64,000 nt of DNA from Micromonospora saelicesensis (GTDB lineage: Bacteria; Actinomycetota; Actinomycetes; Mycobacteriales; Micromonosporaceae): the NCBI RefSeq assembly GCF_900091575.1, contig NZ_FMCR01000002.1, positions 775,760 through 839,759 on the forward strand. The letters run 5' to 3'. Each line of letters opens with the position of its first letter. The first letter of the stretch is position 1. The notes beneath the pieces are model-generated. The model had not been told where the DNA came from and searched no databases. It saw only the letters and a list, made by a program, of their open reading frames with translations. Below are positions 32,690 to 40,630 of this stretch, piece by piece. The position numbers and the translations under genes are program-made.

Positions 32690-34573
32690 ATGCGTCGACC
32701 CCGTCATCTGGCACTCCTGAGCGTCGGCGTGTCCGGCGCCCTGGTCCTCAGTGCAGCCCCACCCGCGGCTGCCGCTGCGCCCACGCCCACCACGCCCACC
32801 GGCATCGTGGTCAGCGACGGCATGACCCAACCGGTGTTCTCGCTCGCCGACGCGATCGAGGAGCGGGTGTTCGTCCAGACCCCGGTGGACACCGACCACG
32901 ACGGTCGGCCCGACCGGGTGGCGATCGACATCTCCCGCCCCCGGGAGACCGCCACGCAGGGCTTCAAGGTGCCGGTCATCTTCGAGCACAGCCCGTACCG
33001 CAAGGGCACCTGGGGTGACGTGCCGTACCCGAGCGTGCTGGTCGACGACCTGCCGCAGAACGGCCTGACCGACCGCAACGGGCGCCGCGCACTCGACGCC
33101 GGCGCGCAACGGGCCCAGGCGAAGGCCAACCTGCCCGGCTCGCTGGACGACTACTACGTGCCCCGCGGGTACGCGGTGGTGCTCGGCCAGAGCGTCGGCA
33201 CCGGCGACTCGGAGGGCTGCCCGACCAGTGGGGACCAGGCCGAGACGCTCGGCACCAAGGCGGTCATCGACTGGCTCAACGGCCGGGCGAAGGGGTACGA
33301 CGCGAACGGCGCCCCGGTCACCGCCGGCTGGACCACCGGCGCGGTCGGCATGACCGGTGTCTCCTACAACGGGACGCTGCCCAACCAGGTGGCCACCACG
33401 GGCGTCAAGGGGCTCAAGACCATCGTGCCGGTCTCCGCGATCAGCAGCTGGTACGACTACTACCGGGCCAACGGTCTGGTGGTCGCGCCCGGGACGTTCC
33501 AGGGCGAGGACCTCGACATCCTGGCCCAGTACACCGCCGGGCAGGCCCGCGCCGAGGGGCCCTGCGCCGACGAGCTGGCGGATATCACCGCGAAGCAGGA
33601 CCGGGTCACCGGCGACTACTCGAAGTTCTGGCGCGACCGCGACTACCTCGATGCCCGGGACGTCGAGGCCAGCGTCTTCGTCGTGCACGGCCTCAACGAC
33701 TGGAACGTGAAGACCGAGCACTTCGCCGGCTGGTGGGACCAGCTCGCCAAGCGCGACGTCCCCCGCAAGATCTGGTTGCACCAGGGCGGCCACGGTGGTC
33801 CCGGCAGCAGCGCGTCGGTGACCCTGCCCAGCGGCCAGACGTGGACGTACAAGCAGACCGAGAACCGCTGGTTCGACTTCTGGCTGTGGAACGTGCGCAA
33901 CGGCATCATGGACGAGCCGACGGCGGTGCTCCAGCGCGAGGACCGCGCCTACACCACGTACGCCAACTGGCCCGACCCGGCGGCGCGGGAGGTCGGCCTG
34001 CGCTTCGCGGCCACCGACACCACCGCACCCGGCGCGCTCACCACCGGCAAGCCGCCCAAGGCCAAGGTCGAGCAGAGCTTCGTCGACGAGGGCCGGACCA
34101 TCCACCCGGACACCCTGGTGTCCAATCCGGACACCGCGAGCGCCAACCGACTCGCCTACCGCTCCCCCGAGCTGACGCAGAGTGTGCGCATCTCCGGACG
34201 TCCGGAGATGCGACTGCGGATGGCCATCGACAACAAGCCGGACGCGAACCTCACCGCGTACCTTGTCGACTACGGCCCGGCCGGATCGACCGCCGCCCCG
34301 ACAGTGGTGACGCGAGGGTGGATGGACCCGCAGAACCGCAAGAGCGCCGCGCGCACCGAGCCGGTCAAGCAGGGCAAGCTGTACGACTACAGGTGGACCA
34401 TGGAGCCGAAGGACTACATCTTCCCGGCGGGACACCGGATCGGCGTTGTCGTCTTCTCCAGCGACCAGGAGTACACCCTGCTGCCGTTGGGCGGCACCGA
34501 ACTGCGGGTCGCACCGAACGACAGCGAACTGCGACTGCCGGTTGTCGGCGGGCGGAGCGTCCTCGGGTTCTGA
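32690..34573 (+). CDS. Secreted Xaa-Pro dipeptidyl-peptidase-like S15 enzyme
   Basis: A 627-residue secreted alpha/beta hydrolase of the S15/CocE group, which removes X-Pro dipeptides. A signal peptide (about 1-28, AAPPAAAAAP) leads to the catalytic domain: S225 in MTGVSYNGT, D337 in HGLNDWNV and H368 in QGGHGGP. The C-terminal jelly-roll (about 440-620) is typical of this group. GAAGGGA precedes the ATG at 32690. Its divergent neighbour is an S8 endopeptidase, so they likely act in sequence on extracellular protein. A strong GC hairpin ends the gene. Confidence 0.92.
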   Translation: MRRPRHLALLSVGVSGALVLSAAPPAAAAAPTPTTPTGIVVSDGMTQPVFSLADAIEERVFVQTPVDTDHDGRPDRVAIDISRPRETATQGFKVPVIFEHSPYRKGTWGDVPYPSVLVDDLPQNGLTDRNGRRALDAGAQRAQAKANLPGSLDDYYVPRGYAVVLGQSVGTGDSEGCPTSGDQAETLGTKAVIDWLNGRAKGYDANGAPVTAGWTTGAVGMTGVSYNGTLPNQVATTGVKGLKTIVPVSAISSWYDYYRANGLVVAPGTFQGEDLDILAQYTAGQARAEGPCADELADITAKQDRVTGDYSKFWRDRDYLDARDVEASVFVVHGLNDWNVKTEHFAGWWDQLAKRDVPRKIWLHQGGHGGPGSSASVTLPSGQTWTYKQTENRWFDFWLWNVRNGIMDEPTAVLQREDRAYTTYANWPDPAAREVGLRFAATDTTAPGALTTGKPPKAKVEQSFVDEGRTIHPDTLVSNPDTASANRLAYRSPELTQSVRISGRPEMRLRMAIDNKPDANLTAYLVDYGPAGSTAAPTVVTRGWMDPQNRKSAARTEPVKQGKLYDYRWTMEPKDYIFPAGHRIGVVVFSSDQEYTLLPLGGTELRVAPNDSELRLPVVGGRSVLGF

Positions 34574-34589
34574 TTCGTCCCTGCGCTCC

Positions 34590-34628
34590 CGGGTGGGGCA
34601 GTCCGACACGTTCGGGCTGCCCCACCCG
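34590..34628 (+). terminator. GC-rich hairpin terminator after Xaa-Pro peptidase gene
   Basis: A perfect 12-bp stem (34590-34601 and 34617-34628, CGGGTGGGGCAG) with a 15-base loop begins 16 bases past the stop codon. Confidence 0.75.
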
Positions 34629-34667
34629 CATGTCGGGACCACTGCGCTGCCCTGCCCGAGTCCGCAT

Positions 34668-34739
34668 GATCGTGCTCGATCCTGGATGTAGTGGCCTCGT
34701 CGCATGGTGAGGGGCCTGTTTCCTGGATCGAGCACGATC
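34668..34739. repeat. REP/MITE-like palindrome with GATCGTGCTCGATC ends
   Basis: Arms at 34668-34686 and 34721-34739 match over 19 bases with a single mismatch (GATCGTGCTCGATCC...). The interior also contains GGCCTC/GGGGCC pairing. It shares the GATC(T/G)TGC ends with the element at 41762-41830. Likely a non-coding repeat family of this genome. Confidence 0.6.
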
Positions 34740-34851
34740 TTGCGGGACGCGAGGTTCCGTAACGGCGCGCTGACCCGGGCCAGGCCGGGCCACACGGCGC
34801 GCTGACCTCGGGGTCGGACCGGTCCGGGGCGCGCGATCGGCGCAGACCGAC

Positions 34852-34930
34852 ATGATCGACTCGGCTTTCATGAAGTCGGGGCATCCCCGGCGCCACGACA
34901 CCGCGACTTCCAGGAACCCGAGTGGATCAC
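34852..34930. repeat. Degenerate palindromic repeat (TGATCGACTCGG ... CCGAGTGGATCA)
   Basis: The ends TGATCGACTCGG (from 34853) and CCGAGTGGATCA (to 34929) are imperfect reverse complements and the interior (CATGAAGTCGGGG and CCGCGACTTCC) also pairs partly. It looks like an older copy of a REP-like element next to the better-preserved one at 34668-34739. Confidence 0.45.
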
Positions 34931-35340
34931 GCCGTCGTGACCGCCGTGTCGGGTTCGCCAGGCCGGCGGGGTAGGGGGTTTGTCGGGTTTGGTGCCGGGT
35001 GTCGGGTGGTCGGGGCCACCCCGGCGGCGGAATCGGCGGCCGGGCCGGGTCGTTATACCTGGCAGACCACCGCAACAGTCCGGGTCATGGTGCGCCGGCA
35101 GCCGCCGGGAACACCCGCCAGGCCGCCCCGGTTACATCCCCCGCACGGCCGAGCACCACAACCGGCCGACCCCTGCGGGTGGGCGGAATGACCTGCCACC
35201 GCGAACGGTTACACCCTGTCCCGACGCCGACCCCCTTCGCGGGTCACCGGGCAGAACCCCTCGAACTTTCCCCGCACGGTCGCACTGATCCCCCCGTTGA
35301 GTGCCGTGCGGGTTCCCCCGATGCAGAGGAGCACGCCATC

Positions 35341-36000
35341 ATGCGTACCGATCTGATCCGTAAGACCGCCCTGACCGCTGCTGGCCTCGCGTTCACCGGT
35401 GGGGCCATCGCCGGGCCGGTGACCGCCGCGTACGCCGCGTCGGATGCCAAGCCGGCCACCCAGACGCAGAGCGACCGTAAGCCCGCCGGTGAGCGTCAGC
35501 TCGGTGTGCGCTACGAGGCTCAGCCGAACTTCTACTACTGCGGCCCGGCCGCCACGCGTAACGCCCTGTCCGTGCAGGGCAAGGAGATCAGCGTGGACGC
35601 CATGGCCAAGGAGATGGGCACCACCGAGGCCGGCACCAACTCCATCAACGACATCACCCCCGTGCTGAACAAGGAGACCGGTAAGAACGACGCCTACCAC
35701 AGCGTGGAGATCTCCAGCCCCAACGCTGACGGTAAGCAGACCGACCGGCTGCGCGCCGACATCGTGCGCACCGTCGACGACGGCCGGGCCGTGGTCGCGA
35801 ACATCGCCGGCACCAGCGTCGACACCGACGGCGGCGTGCACTCCTTCGAGGGCGGGCACTACATCAGTGTCGTGGGTTACCGCGACGGCGGGAACGTGGT
35901 GAAGATCGCCGACTCCGCCGATGCGAACACCGCCTCCTACGAGGTCACCGTCGAGCACCTCGCCGACTGGATCGCCACCCGCGGCTACGCCACCAGCTGA
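35341..36000 (+). CDS. Secreted C39-like papain-fold protease
   Basis: A 219-residue secreted protein. A Sec signal with AYAAS cleavage near residue 33 precedes a C39-type cysteine-protease domain: C67 in YYCGPAATRN, H173 in GGHYISVVGY and D191 in KIADSAD. Many actinomycetes carry such C39-family proteins; the substrate is not known. ATG at 35341 is consistent with the signal peptide. A strong hairpin with a T-run follows the stop. Confidence 0.87.
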   Translation: MRTDLIRKTALTAAGLAFTGGAIAGPVTAAYAASDAKPATQTQSDRKPAGERQLGVRYEAQPNFYYCGPAATRNALSVQGKEISVDAMAKEMGTTEAGTNSINDITPVLNKETGKNDAYHSVEISSPNADGKQTDRLRADIVRTVDDGRAVVANIAGTSVDTDGGVHSFEGGHYISVVGYRDGGNVVKIADSADANTASYEVTVEHLADWIATRGYATS

Positions 36001-36014
36001 CCCGCACCACATGA

Positions 36015-36061
36015 CCGAAGGGCCGGACCCCACCACGGGGCCCGGCCCTTCGGCGTCTTTT
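36015..36061 (+). terminator. Intrinsic terminator after the C39-like protease gene
   Basis: Perfect 12-bp stem CCGAAGGGCCGG (36015-36026 with 36042-36053) followed by CGTCTTTT. This is the clearest classical terminator in the window. Confidence 0.9.
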
Positions 36062-36118
36062 CCACCAACTGCGGCACGTATTGACAATTGTCGACTTCAG
36101 CGTGAGGCTGGGAGCAGT

Positions 36119-36130
36119 GAGAGCGCTCTC
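36119..36130. promoter_or_regulatory. LacI-family-type operator palindrome upstream of DUF1996 gene
   Basis: GAGAGCGCTCTC is a perfect 12-base palindrome centred on CG, the pattern recognised by LacI/CebR-type sugar repressors (TGGGAGCGCTCCCA in the cellulose regulon). A TTGACA box lies at 36081-36086. Control of the secreted DUF1996 protein by a sugar repressor is inferred. Confidence 0.45.
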
Positions 36131-36236
36131 TCGCACCGGCCCAACCGGCCACCACCCAGTCTGGCCAGGCACAACTCCGATGCCTTCGGCGGCGGCGCCG
36201 GAGCTGTCCCTGACCCGTCCCCCGACAGGAGTCACG

Positions 36237-37151
36237 ATGGACAGGGCCGCACCCCTCTCCGGCATCCCCCGCCGACTGCGCCTCGCCACGGCGATCGGCG
36301 CACTGCTGGTGCTACTCGGCACGTACCTGGTGTCCACCACCAACCGGGCCGACGCCGCCCCCGGCCGAGCCGGCGCCGACTTCGGCGCCAACGCCATCCG
36401 GGTCGCCGAGTTCCCCGCCGACTGCACCTACAGCCACCGACTGCCGGACGACCCGATCGTCTTCCCCGGGCTGCCCGGGGCATCGCACATGCACAGCTTC
36501 TTCGGCAGCACTGTGACGAACGCCAAGACCACGCTCCCCGACCTGGTCAACTCGCCCACCACCTGCAACCCGCGGGTGGACGTCTCGTCGTACTGGGTGC
36601 CGACCCTGTATCGGGACAACGTCGCCGTGGAGCCGGCGATCGCCACGTTCTACTACCTGGGCGAGGGCGTACGCGCCGACGTCGTCGCGAACACCCAGCC
36701 GTTCCCGCAGGGGCTGCGGCTCGTCGCCGGCAACGCGAAGGCCACCGGGCCGAATGACAGCATCGCCCGCTGGTCCTGCCTGCACGCTGGGCACGTGCCG
36801 CCGTCGAAGGACTTCGTCAACTGCCCGTCGGGCACGATGCTGGAGTCGTACCTGGACTTCCCGCAGTGCTGGAACGGCCGTGACCTCGACTCGCCGGACC
36901 ACAAGAGCCACCTGGCGTACCCGGTGAACCAGGCCTGCCCGAGCACTCACCCCGTGCACGTGCCGAAGTTGCGCCAGGTGCTGCGGTACCCGGTCACCGG
37001 CGACCCGTCGCGGTTCCGGCTGGCCTCCGGGCCGGGCTACACGATGCACGGCGACTTCTTCAACGCCTGGCCGGTGGCGGAGCTGGCCCGCCGGGTCCAG
37101 GACTGCATCCGTCCCGTCATCAAGTGCGGTCACGACGGCCGACCGATCTGA
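36237..37151 (+). CDS. Secreted DUF1996 domain protein
   Basis: A 304-residue secreted protein. A signal or signal-anchor (about 12-35, LATAIGALLVLLGTYLVSTTNRADA) precedes DUF1996, recognisable from HMHSFFGSTVTNAKTT, CLHAGHVPPSKDF and PQCWNGRDLDSPDHKSHLAYP. The fold probably has several disulphides and a His-rich cleft; the family occurs in fungi and actinomycetes and its function is not established. ATG at 36237 follows ACAGGAG; earlier in-frame starts would precede the signal. A LacI-type palindrome lies about 110 bases upstream. Confidence 0.88.
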   Translation: MDRAAPLSGIPRRLRLATAIGALLVLLGTYLVSTTNRADAAPGRAGADFGANAIRVAEFPADCTYSHRLPDDPIVFPGLPGASHMHSFFGSTVTNAKTTLPDLVNSPTTCNPRVDVSSYWVPTLYRDNVAVEPAIATFYYLGEGVRADVVANTQPFPQGLRLVAGNAKATGPNDSIARWSCLHAGHVPPSKDFVNCPSGTMLESYLDFPQCWNGRDLDSPDHKSHLAYPVNQACPSTHPVHVPKLRQVLRYPVTGDPSRFRLASGPGYTMHGDFFNAWPVAELARRVQDCIRPVIKCGHDGRPI

Positions 37152-37222
37152 GCGACAGGTCCACACCACTGCGGCGGGTCCGGTCACCCGGGCCCGCCGC
37201 CCTGGTTGGGAAGGGAGATCGG

Positions 37223-37816
37223 ATGCGCCAGCCCACCGCGTCCACAGTCCTCATCGCGGTGCTGCTCGTCGCCGGCTGCGGCACCGGGCCACGGGACGCG
37301 GCCAGCACCGCCACACCACCCGTGACCGCGCCACCGGCGACGGTCGCGCCGACACCCACGGGTACGGCGTTCAACCCCACCGACATCGCCTGGCTGCAAC
37401 TGACTGTGGCGATGACCGAACGCCTGCTGCCCGTACTCGATCTGGTGCCGGCGCGGACCACCGACCCGGCCTGGCGGCAGACGGCCACCCAGGTCGCTAC
37501 CACCCGGCGTGCCGATCTGGACCGCGCCCGCCGGCTACTGGCCGACGCCGCCGCCCCGACGACGAACCCGCACGAGGGGCACGACATGCCGGGCATGGCC
37601 ACCGCGCAGGAGATGACAACGCTGCGGGCGGCCAACGGGCAGCCGTTTCACCGCCTGCTCGCCGGGCACCTGCGGGCGCATCTCGCGCAGTCGGTCCGGA
37701 TCGCCACCGCGGAGCAGCAGAACGGAGTCCAGCCGGCGACCGTGGCGCTGGCGGCGGCCGTGGTCCGGTCCGGCACCGCCGACCTTGAACGACTCGACCA
37801 CCTCGACCCCGCGTAG
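37223..37816 (+). CDS. DUF305-like lipoprotein
   Basis: A 197-residue predicted lipoprotein with lipobox LLVAGC at residues 14-19 or thereabouts. The C-terminal half (HEGHDMPGMATAQEMTTLRAANGQPFHRLLAGHLRAHLAQSVRIA) has the layout of DUF305, a ferritin-like helical family often linked to copper; but the family's usual paired histidines (HH) are replaced, only HLRAH remaining, so metal binding by that site is uncertain. The HEGHDMPGM stretch could bind copper. AAGGGAG precedes the ATG. It lies 71 bases after the DUF1996 gene. Confidence 0.65.
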   Translation: MRQPTASTVLIAVLLVAGCGTGPRDAASTATPPVTAPPATVAPTPTGTAFNPTDIAWLQLTVAMTERLLPVLDLVPARTTDPAWRQTATQVATTRRADLDRARRLLADAAAPTTNPHEGHDMPGMATAQEMTTLRAANGQPFHRLLAGHLRAHLAQSVRIATAEQQNGVQPATVALAAAVVRSGTADLERLDHLDPA

Positions 37817-37826
37817 CCGCGCGCGC

Positions 37827-38027
37827 TCAGTCCGACAGGTCGCCGTAGAACGCCGTCCGCCGGTCGCCGCTGATGGGGATCAACACGTCGGTCTCGACCG
37901 GGTCCGGCACGCCGTGGAAGCTGAACGATAGCGGGCTCCCCCCGCAGACCACCCCGAGGCGGGTGAACTCCCGGTGTCGGTGCCGTGATCTGCGCGACCA
38001 CCCCCCGGCCCAGCCCGTCGTCGTCAC
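37827..38027 (-). pseudogene. Possible GyrI-like domain remnant
   Basis: A short minus-strand frame (66 residues) downstream of the ABC-F gene reads FHGVPDPVETDVLIPISGDRRTAFYGDLSD at its end, resembling a strand of a GyrI-like small-molecule-binding domain. It lacks a start signal and the rest of the domain, and its upstream end overlaps the ABC-F stop. It may be a degraded gene end or a chance frame. Confidence 0.25.
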
Positions 38028-39673
38028 TCACCCCAGATCCGAGCACGGCATCCTCCACCTCCCGGGAGCGAGAGCTCCCGACCTGGCCAGCGGGAGCGGA
38101 GTCTGCGGTCGTGGCTGGCCACGACGATGGCACCCGGGCCGGCGCCCAGGGCGTCCTCCAGTTCGTCGCAGAGCGTCGGCGAGAGGTGGTTGGTGGGCTC
38201 GTCGAGCAGGAGCAGCTCCGGCGGATCGGCAACGAGCACCGCCAGGGCGAGCCGACGGCGCTGCCCCACCGACAGGTCGGCCACCGGGCGGTCCAGGTCC
38301 GCCGGAGCGAGCAGCCCGAGGGACGACAGCGGTACGACAGCGGCCCGCTCCACGCCGACGGCCACGTCGAAGACCTGCCGAGCCGTCCGCCGCGCATCCG
38401 CGAAGACGCTGTCCTGGGCGAGCAGGCCGACCCGCAGCTCCGGTCGTCGCCAGAGCGCTCCGGCACCGGCCAGATGGCCGGCGAGCACGGCGAGCAGTGT
38501 CGACTTGCCCGCGCCGTTGGGGCCGGTCACCAACAGCCGGTCGCGGGACTTGATCTCCAGGTGCTCCACCCGCAGTCGGCCGGGAACCTCCAGCCGCTCC
38601 GCCGTGACGATGAGCCCGTCGCTGTCGCCGACGGCGAGCGCCGGCGCGTGGAAGCGCAACGGCTCCGACGGCACCGGAATGGGGTCGCGCTCGATCGTCT
38701 CCAGTCGACGGGCGGCGTCGCGGACGCGACGGGAGATCTGGTTCTGGACGCGGCCGGCGGTGTGCCCGTACCCCATCTTCTCGCTGTCGCGCGGGCCCCG
38801 GCCGTGGGCGACCTGATGCCCGGTCACGGCGGCGGCCGCGCGCAGGTCGGCGAGGAGTGCCTGCTCGTCGTCGTAGCGCCGCCGCCACCGTTGCGCCTCG
38901 GCCCGCTTCGCCGTCAGGTACGCGGTGTAGCCGCCGCCGAAGCGGACCGGCCCGTCGACCGCCGGGTCCAGGTCGATGAGATCGGTGCAGACCGCGTCCA
39001 GGAAGGCACGGTCGTGACTGGCCACCACGACCACCCCCGGCATGGCACGAAGCTGGCCCTCGCAGAACGCCGCCGCCGCGTCGTCGAGATGGTTGGTCGG
39101 CTCGTCGAGCAGCAGCGCGCTCGGCCGGCGGATCAGCATCGCCGCGAGGGCGAGGCGGCCACGTTGCCCACCGGAGAGCACGCCCACCATGCGGTCGTGG
39201 GGCAGCCCGCCGAGACCGAGGCCGTCGAGGACCGTCCGGGCACGCCGGTCGGCGTCCCAGGCGTCGCGGTCCTGCGCCCGCTCCAGCACCTCGGCGTACG
39301 CGGCCAGCAGCCGGTCGTGCTGCTCGGTGCCCTCCGGCGAGTCGGCGAGCGCGACGCCGATCCGGTCCAGCTCGGCGAGATCGGCACGAGCCTCGCGCAA
39401 CGCGTCGTCGAGGACGGCGGCGATGGTGGTGGATGCCCGGAAGGGCAGTTCCTGGTGGAGGAAGCCGACGTCCGGTGGGCGCGTGACGGTGCCGGAGTCG
39501 GGTACGTCGACGCCGGCCAGGACCCGCAGCACTGTCGTCTTGCCGGTGCCGTTCTCACCGATCAGGCCGATCCGGTGGCCGGGCGCGGCGGTCAGGGAGA
39601 CGCCGTCGAGCACCCGGCGGTCGCCGCGGACCCGCACGAGGTCATGGGCGATGAGAGCAGGTCGAACAGACAT
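38024..39673 (-). CDS. ABC-F family ATP-binding protein (ribosome protection type)
   Basis: A 549-residue soluble ABC-F protein with two ATPase domains and no transmembrane region. The first has Walker A GENGTGKT (G39-T46), signature LSGGQRGRLALAAML and LLLDEPTNHLDD; the second has GPNGAGKS, LSVGQRRRLALAV and LLLLDEPTNHLS. The inter-domain linker contains a Lys/Arg-rich coiled stretch (KRAEAQRWRRRYDDEQ) that enters the ribosomal exit site in known members. Actinomycete ABC-F proteins protect the ribosome from macrolides, lincosamides or pleuromutilins, or have housekeeping roles. ATG at 39673 is chosen over a GTG 96 bases upstream because of the GAGG site. The long untranslated leader could hold an attenuator. 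Confidence 0.92.
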   Translation of the reverse strand: MSVRPALIAHDLVRVRGDRRVLDGVSLTAAPGHRIGLIGENGTGKTTVLRVLAGVDVPDSGTVTRPPDVGFLHQELPFRASTTIAAVLDDALREARADLAELDRIGVALADSPEGTEQHDRLLAAYAEVLERAQDRDAWDADRRARTVLDGLGLGGLPHDRMVGVLSGGQRGRLALAAMLIRRPSALLLDEPTNHLDDAAAAFCEGQLRAMPGVVVVASHDRAFLDAVCTDLIDLDPAVDGPVRFGGGYTAYLTAKRAEAQRWRRRYDDEQALLADLRAAAAVTGHQVAHGRGPRDSEKMGYGHTAGRVQNQISRRVRDAARRLETIERDPIPVPSEPLRFHAPALAVGDSDGLIVTAERLEVPGRLRVEHLEIKSRDRLLVTGPNGAGKSTLLAVLAGHLAGAGALWRRPELRVGLLAQDSVFADARRTARQVFDVAVGVERAAVVPLSSLGLLAPADLDRPVADLSVGQRRRLALAVLVADPPELLLLDEPTNHLSPTLCDELEDALGAGPGAIVVASHDRRLRSRWPGRELSLPGGGGCRARIWGE

Positions 39674-39880
39674 GGGGAACCTCGGAGAACGACGATCCGG
39701 GGCGCGCACCGGCACCCCGGCGGAAGCAGGACATGACGACGGAGGCCGCGGCGACAAAGGCGCTGTCACGCGCCCGTCGGCGGCCGGTCCGGGTGCTCAC
39801 CCGGAGATGTCGTCGTCACCTGCCACGTCTGCTCCGATCTCCGACAACTCGGGCGCAAGGATAACGCGGCCGTCGCCGGC
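39674..39880 (-). promoter_or_regulatory. Long leader of the ABC-F gene with possible attenuator
   Basis: About 200 bases separate the ABC-F start from the TetR gene's stop. On the minus strand a TATCCT box occurs near 39857, and a possible nine-codon leader frame (GTGGCAGGTGACGACGACAT...TGA) plus GC-rich hairpin stretches follow. Antibiotic-inducible ABC-F genes commonly use ribosome-mediated attenuation, so a leader of this length is suggestive only. Confidence 0.3.
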
Positions 39881-39886
39881 CTCGGC

Positions 39887-40498
39887 TCAGCTCCCGCCCG
39901 TCCGGGCGCCAGCCCGCAGCGAGTCGATGGTGAGGTCGAGGACAGCTTCGAGGTGGTCGATCTTTCCGGTGGAGAGCAGCAGCAGCACTCCGCCCTGGAT
40001 GCCGGCGAGCAGTGCCGCGGCGGCCCGGTCGGCGTCGAGGTCCGGGGCGATGTCGCCGGTCGACTGCATGTGCCGGATGCCCTCGGTGATCGCCTTCTGC
40101 CAGCGCCACATGAGCCCGGTCACGATGGCCTGCGCGCCGGGCGCCCGCCGGCCGGTCTGACCGAGCAGACCGTTGAGGGGGCACTTCACCCCCTGCGCGA
40201 GATACCGCTCGATCAGCCGGTCGCGCCAGGCGAGCCAGGCCGGCCAGGACGTCAGGTTGCTCAGCATCGGCTCCTGGTCGATGAGCACCTCGTCCGCCTC
40301 GTGCTGGGCCACCGCGAGCAGCAACCCCTCCTTCCCGTCAGGGAAGTAGTGAAAGAGCTGGCCCTTGCTGGTGCCGGTGTGGGCCATCACATCCTCGAGG
40401 CGTACCTCGTCGACGCCGCGCTCGCGGATCTCGGCGGCGGCGCCGGCGACGATCCGCGCCCGGGTCGCCTCGCCCTTGCGGGTCAGAGCCCGTGTCAT
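39887..40498 (-). CDS. TetR/AcrR family transcriptional regulator
   Basis: A 203-residue repressor. The N-terminal HTH (ARIVAGAAAEIRERGVDEVRLEDVMAHTGTSKGQLFHYF) is textbook TetR; the C-terminal helical domain contains the ligand pocket (about 70-195). AGGAGG precedes the ATG. The two TGGAC(C/T)TGC palindromes between it and the divergent aldo/keto reductase gene mark it as the local repressor of that gene and of itself. The inducer is unknown. Confidence 0.92.
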   Translation of the reverse strand: MTRALTRKGEATRARIVAGAAAEIRERGVDEVRLEDVMAHTGTSKGQLFHYFPDGKEGLLLAVAQHEADEVLIDQEPMLSNLTSWPAWLAWRDRLIERYLAQGVKCPLNGLLGQTGRRAPGAQAIVTGLMWRWQKAITEGIRHMQSTGDIAPDLDADRAAAALLAGIQGGVLLLLSTGKIDHLEAVLDLTIDSLRAGARTGGS

Positions 40499-40512
40499 GA
40501 GACCTCCTGGTC

Positions 40513-40560
40513 TGGACCTGCGGGTCCAACCCTATCTCGATTTTTGGACTTGCAGGTCCA
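40513..40560. promoter_or_regulatory. Twin TetR operators
   Basis: TGGACCTGCGGGTCCA at 40513-40528 and TGGACTTGCAGGTCCA at 40545-40560 are two near-identical 16-base palindromes, 32 bases start to start (three helical turns). The minus-strand -10-like TAGGGT falls between them. They lie in the shared promoter region of the TetR and aldo/keto reductase genes. Confidence 0.7.
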
Positions 40561-40630
40561 TTTTTGCCGAGCAAAGGTCGGGAACGCGCGGTCCGCAGCG
40601 GGCCGACACCACGATCGGGAGGGCACCACG

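Larger units (their letters stand above)
34574..35340. other. 767-base intergenic region rich in palindromic repeats
   Basis: No convincing gene: candidate open frames here are short, compositionally odd and lack start signals. The region holds a GC terminator (34590-34628), a long near-perfect palindrome (34668-34739) and a more degenerate one (34852-34930); the rest is low-complexity GGT/GTC-rich sequence and the leader of the C39 protease gene. Such clustering is typical of REP-like element sites. Confidence 0.6.
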
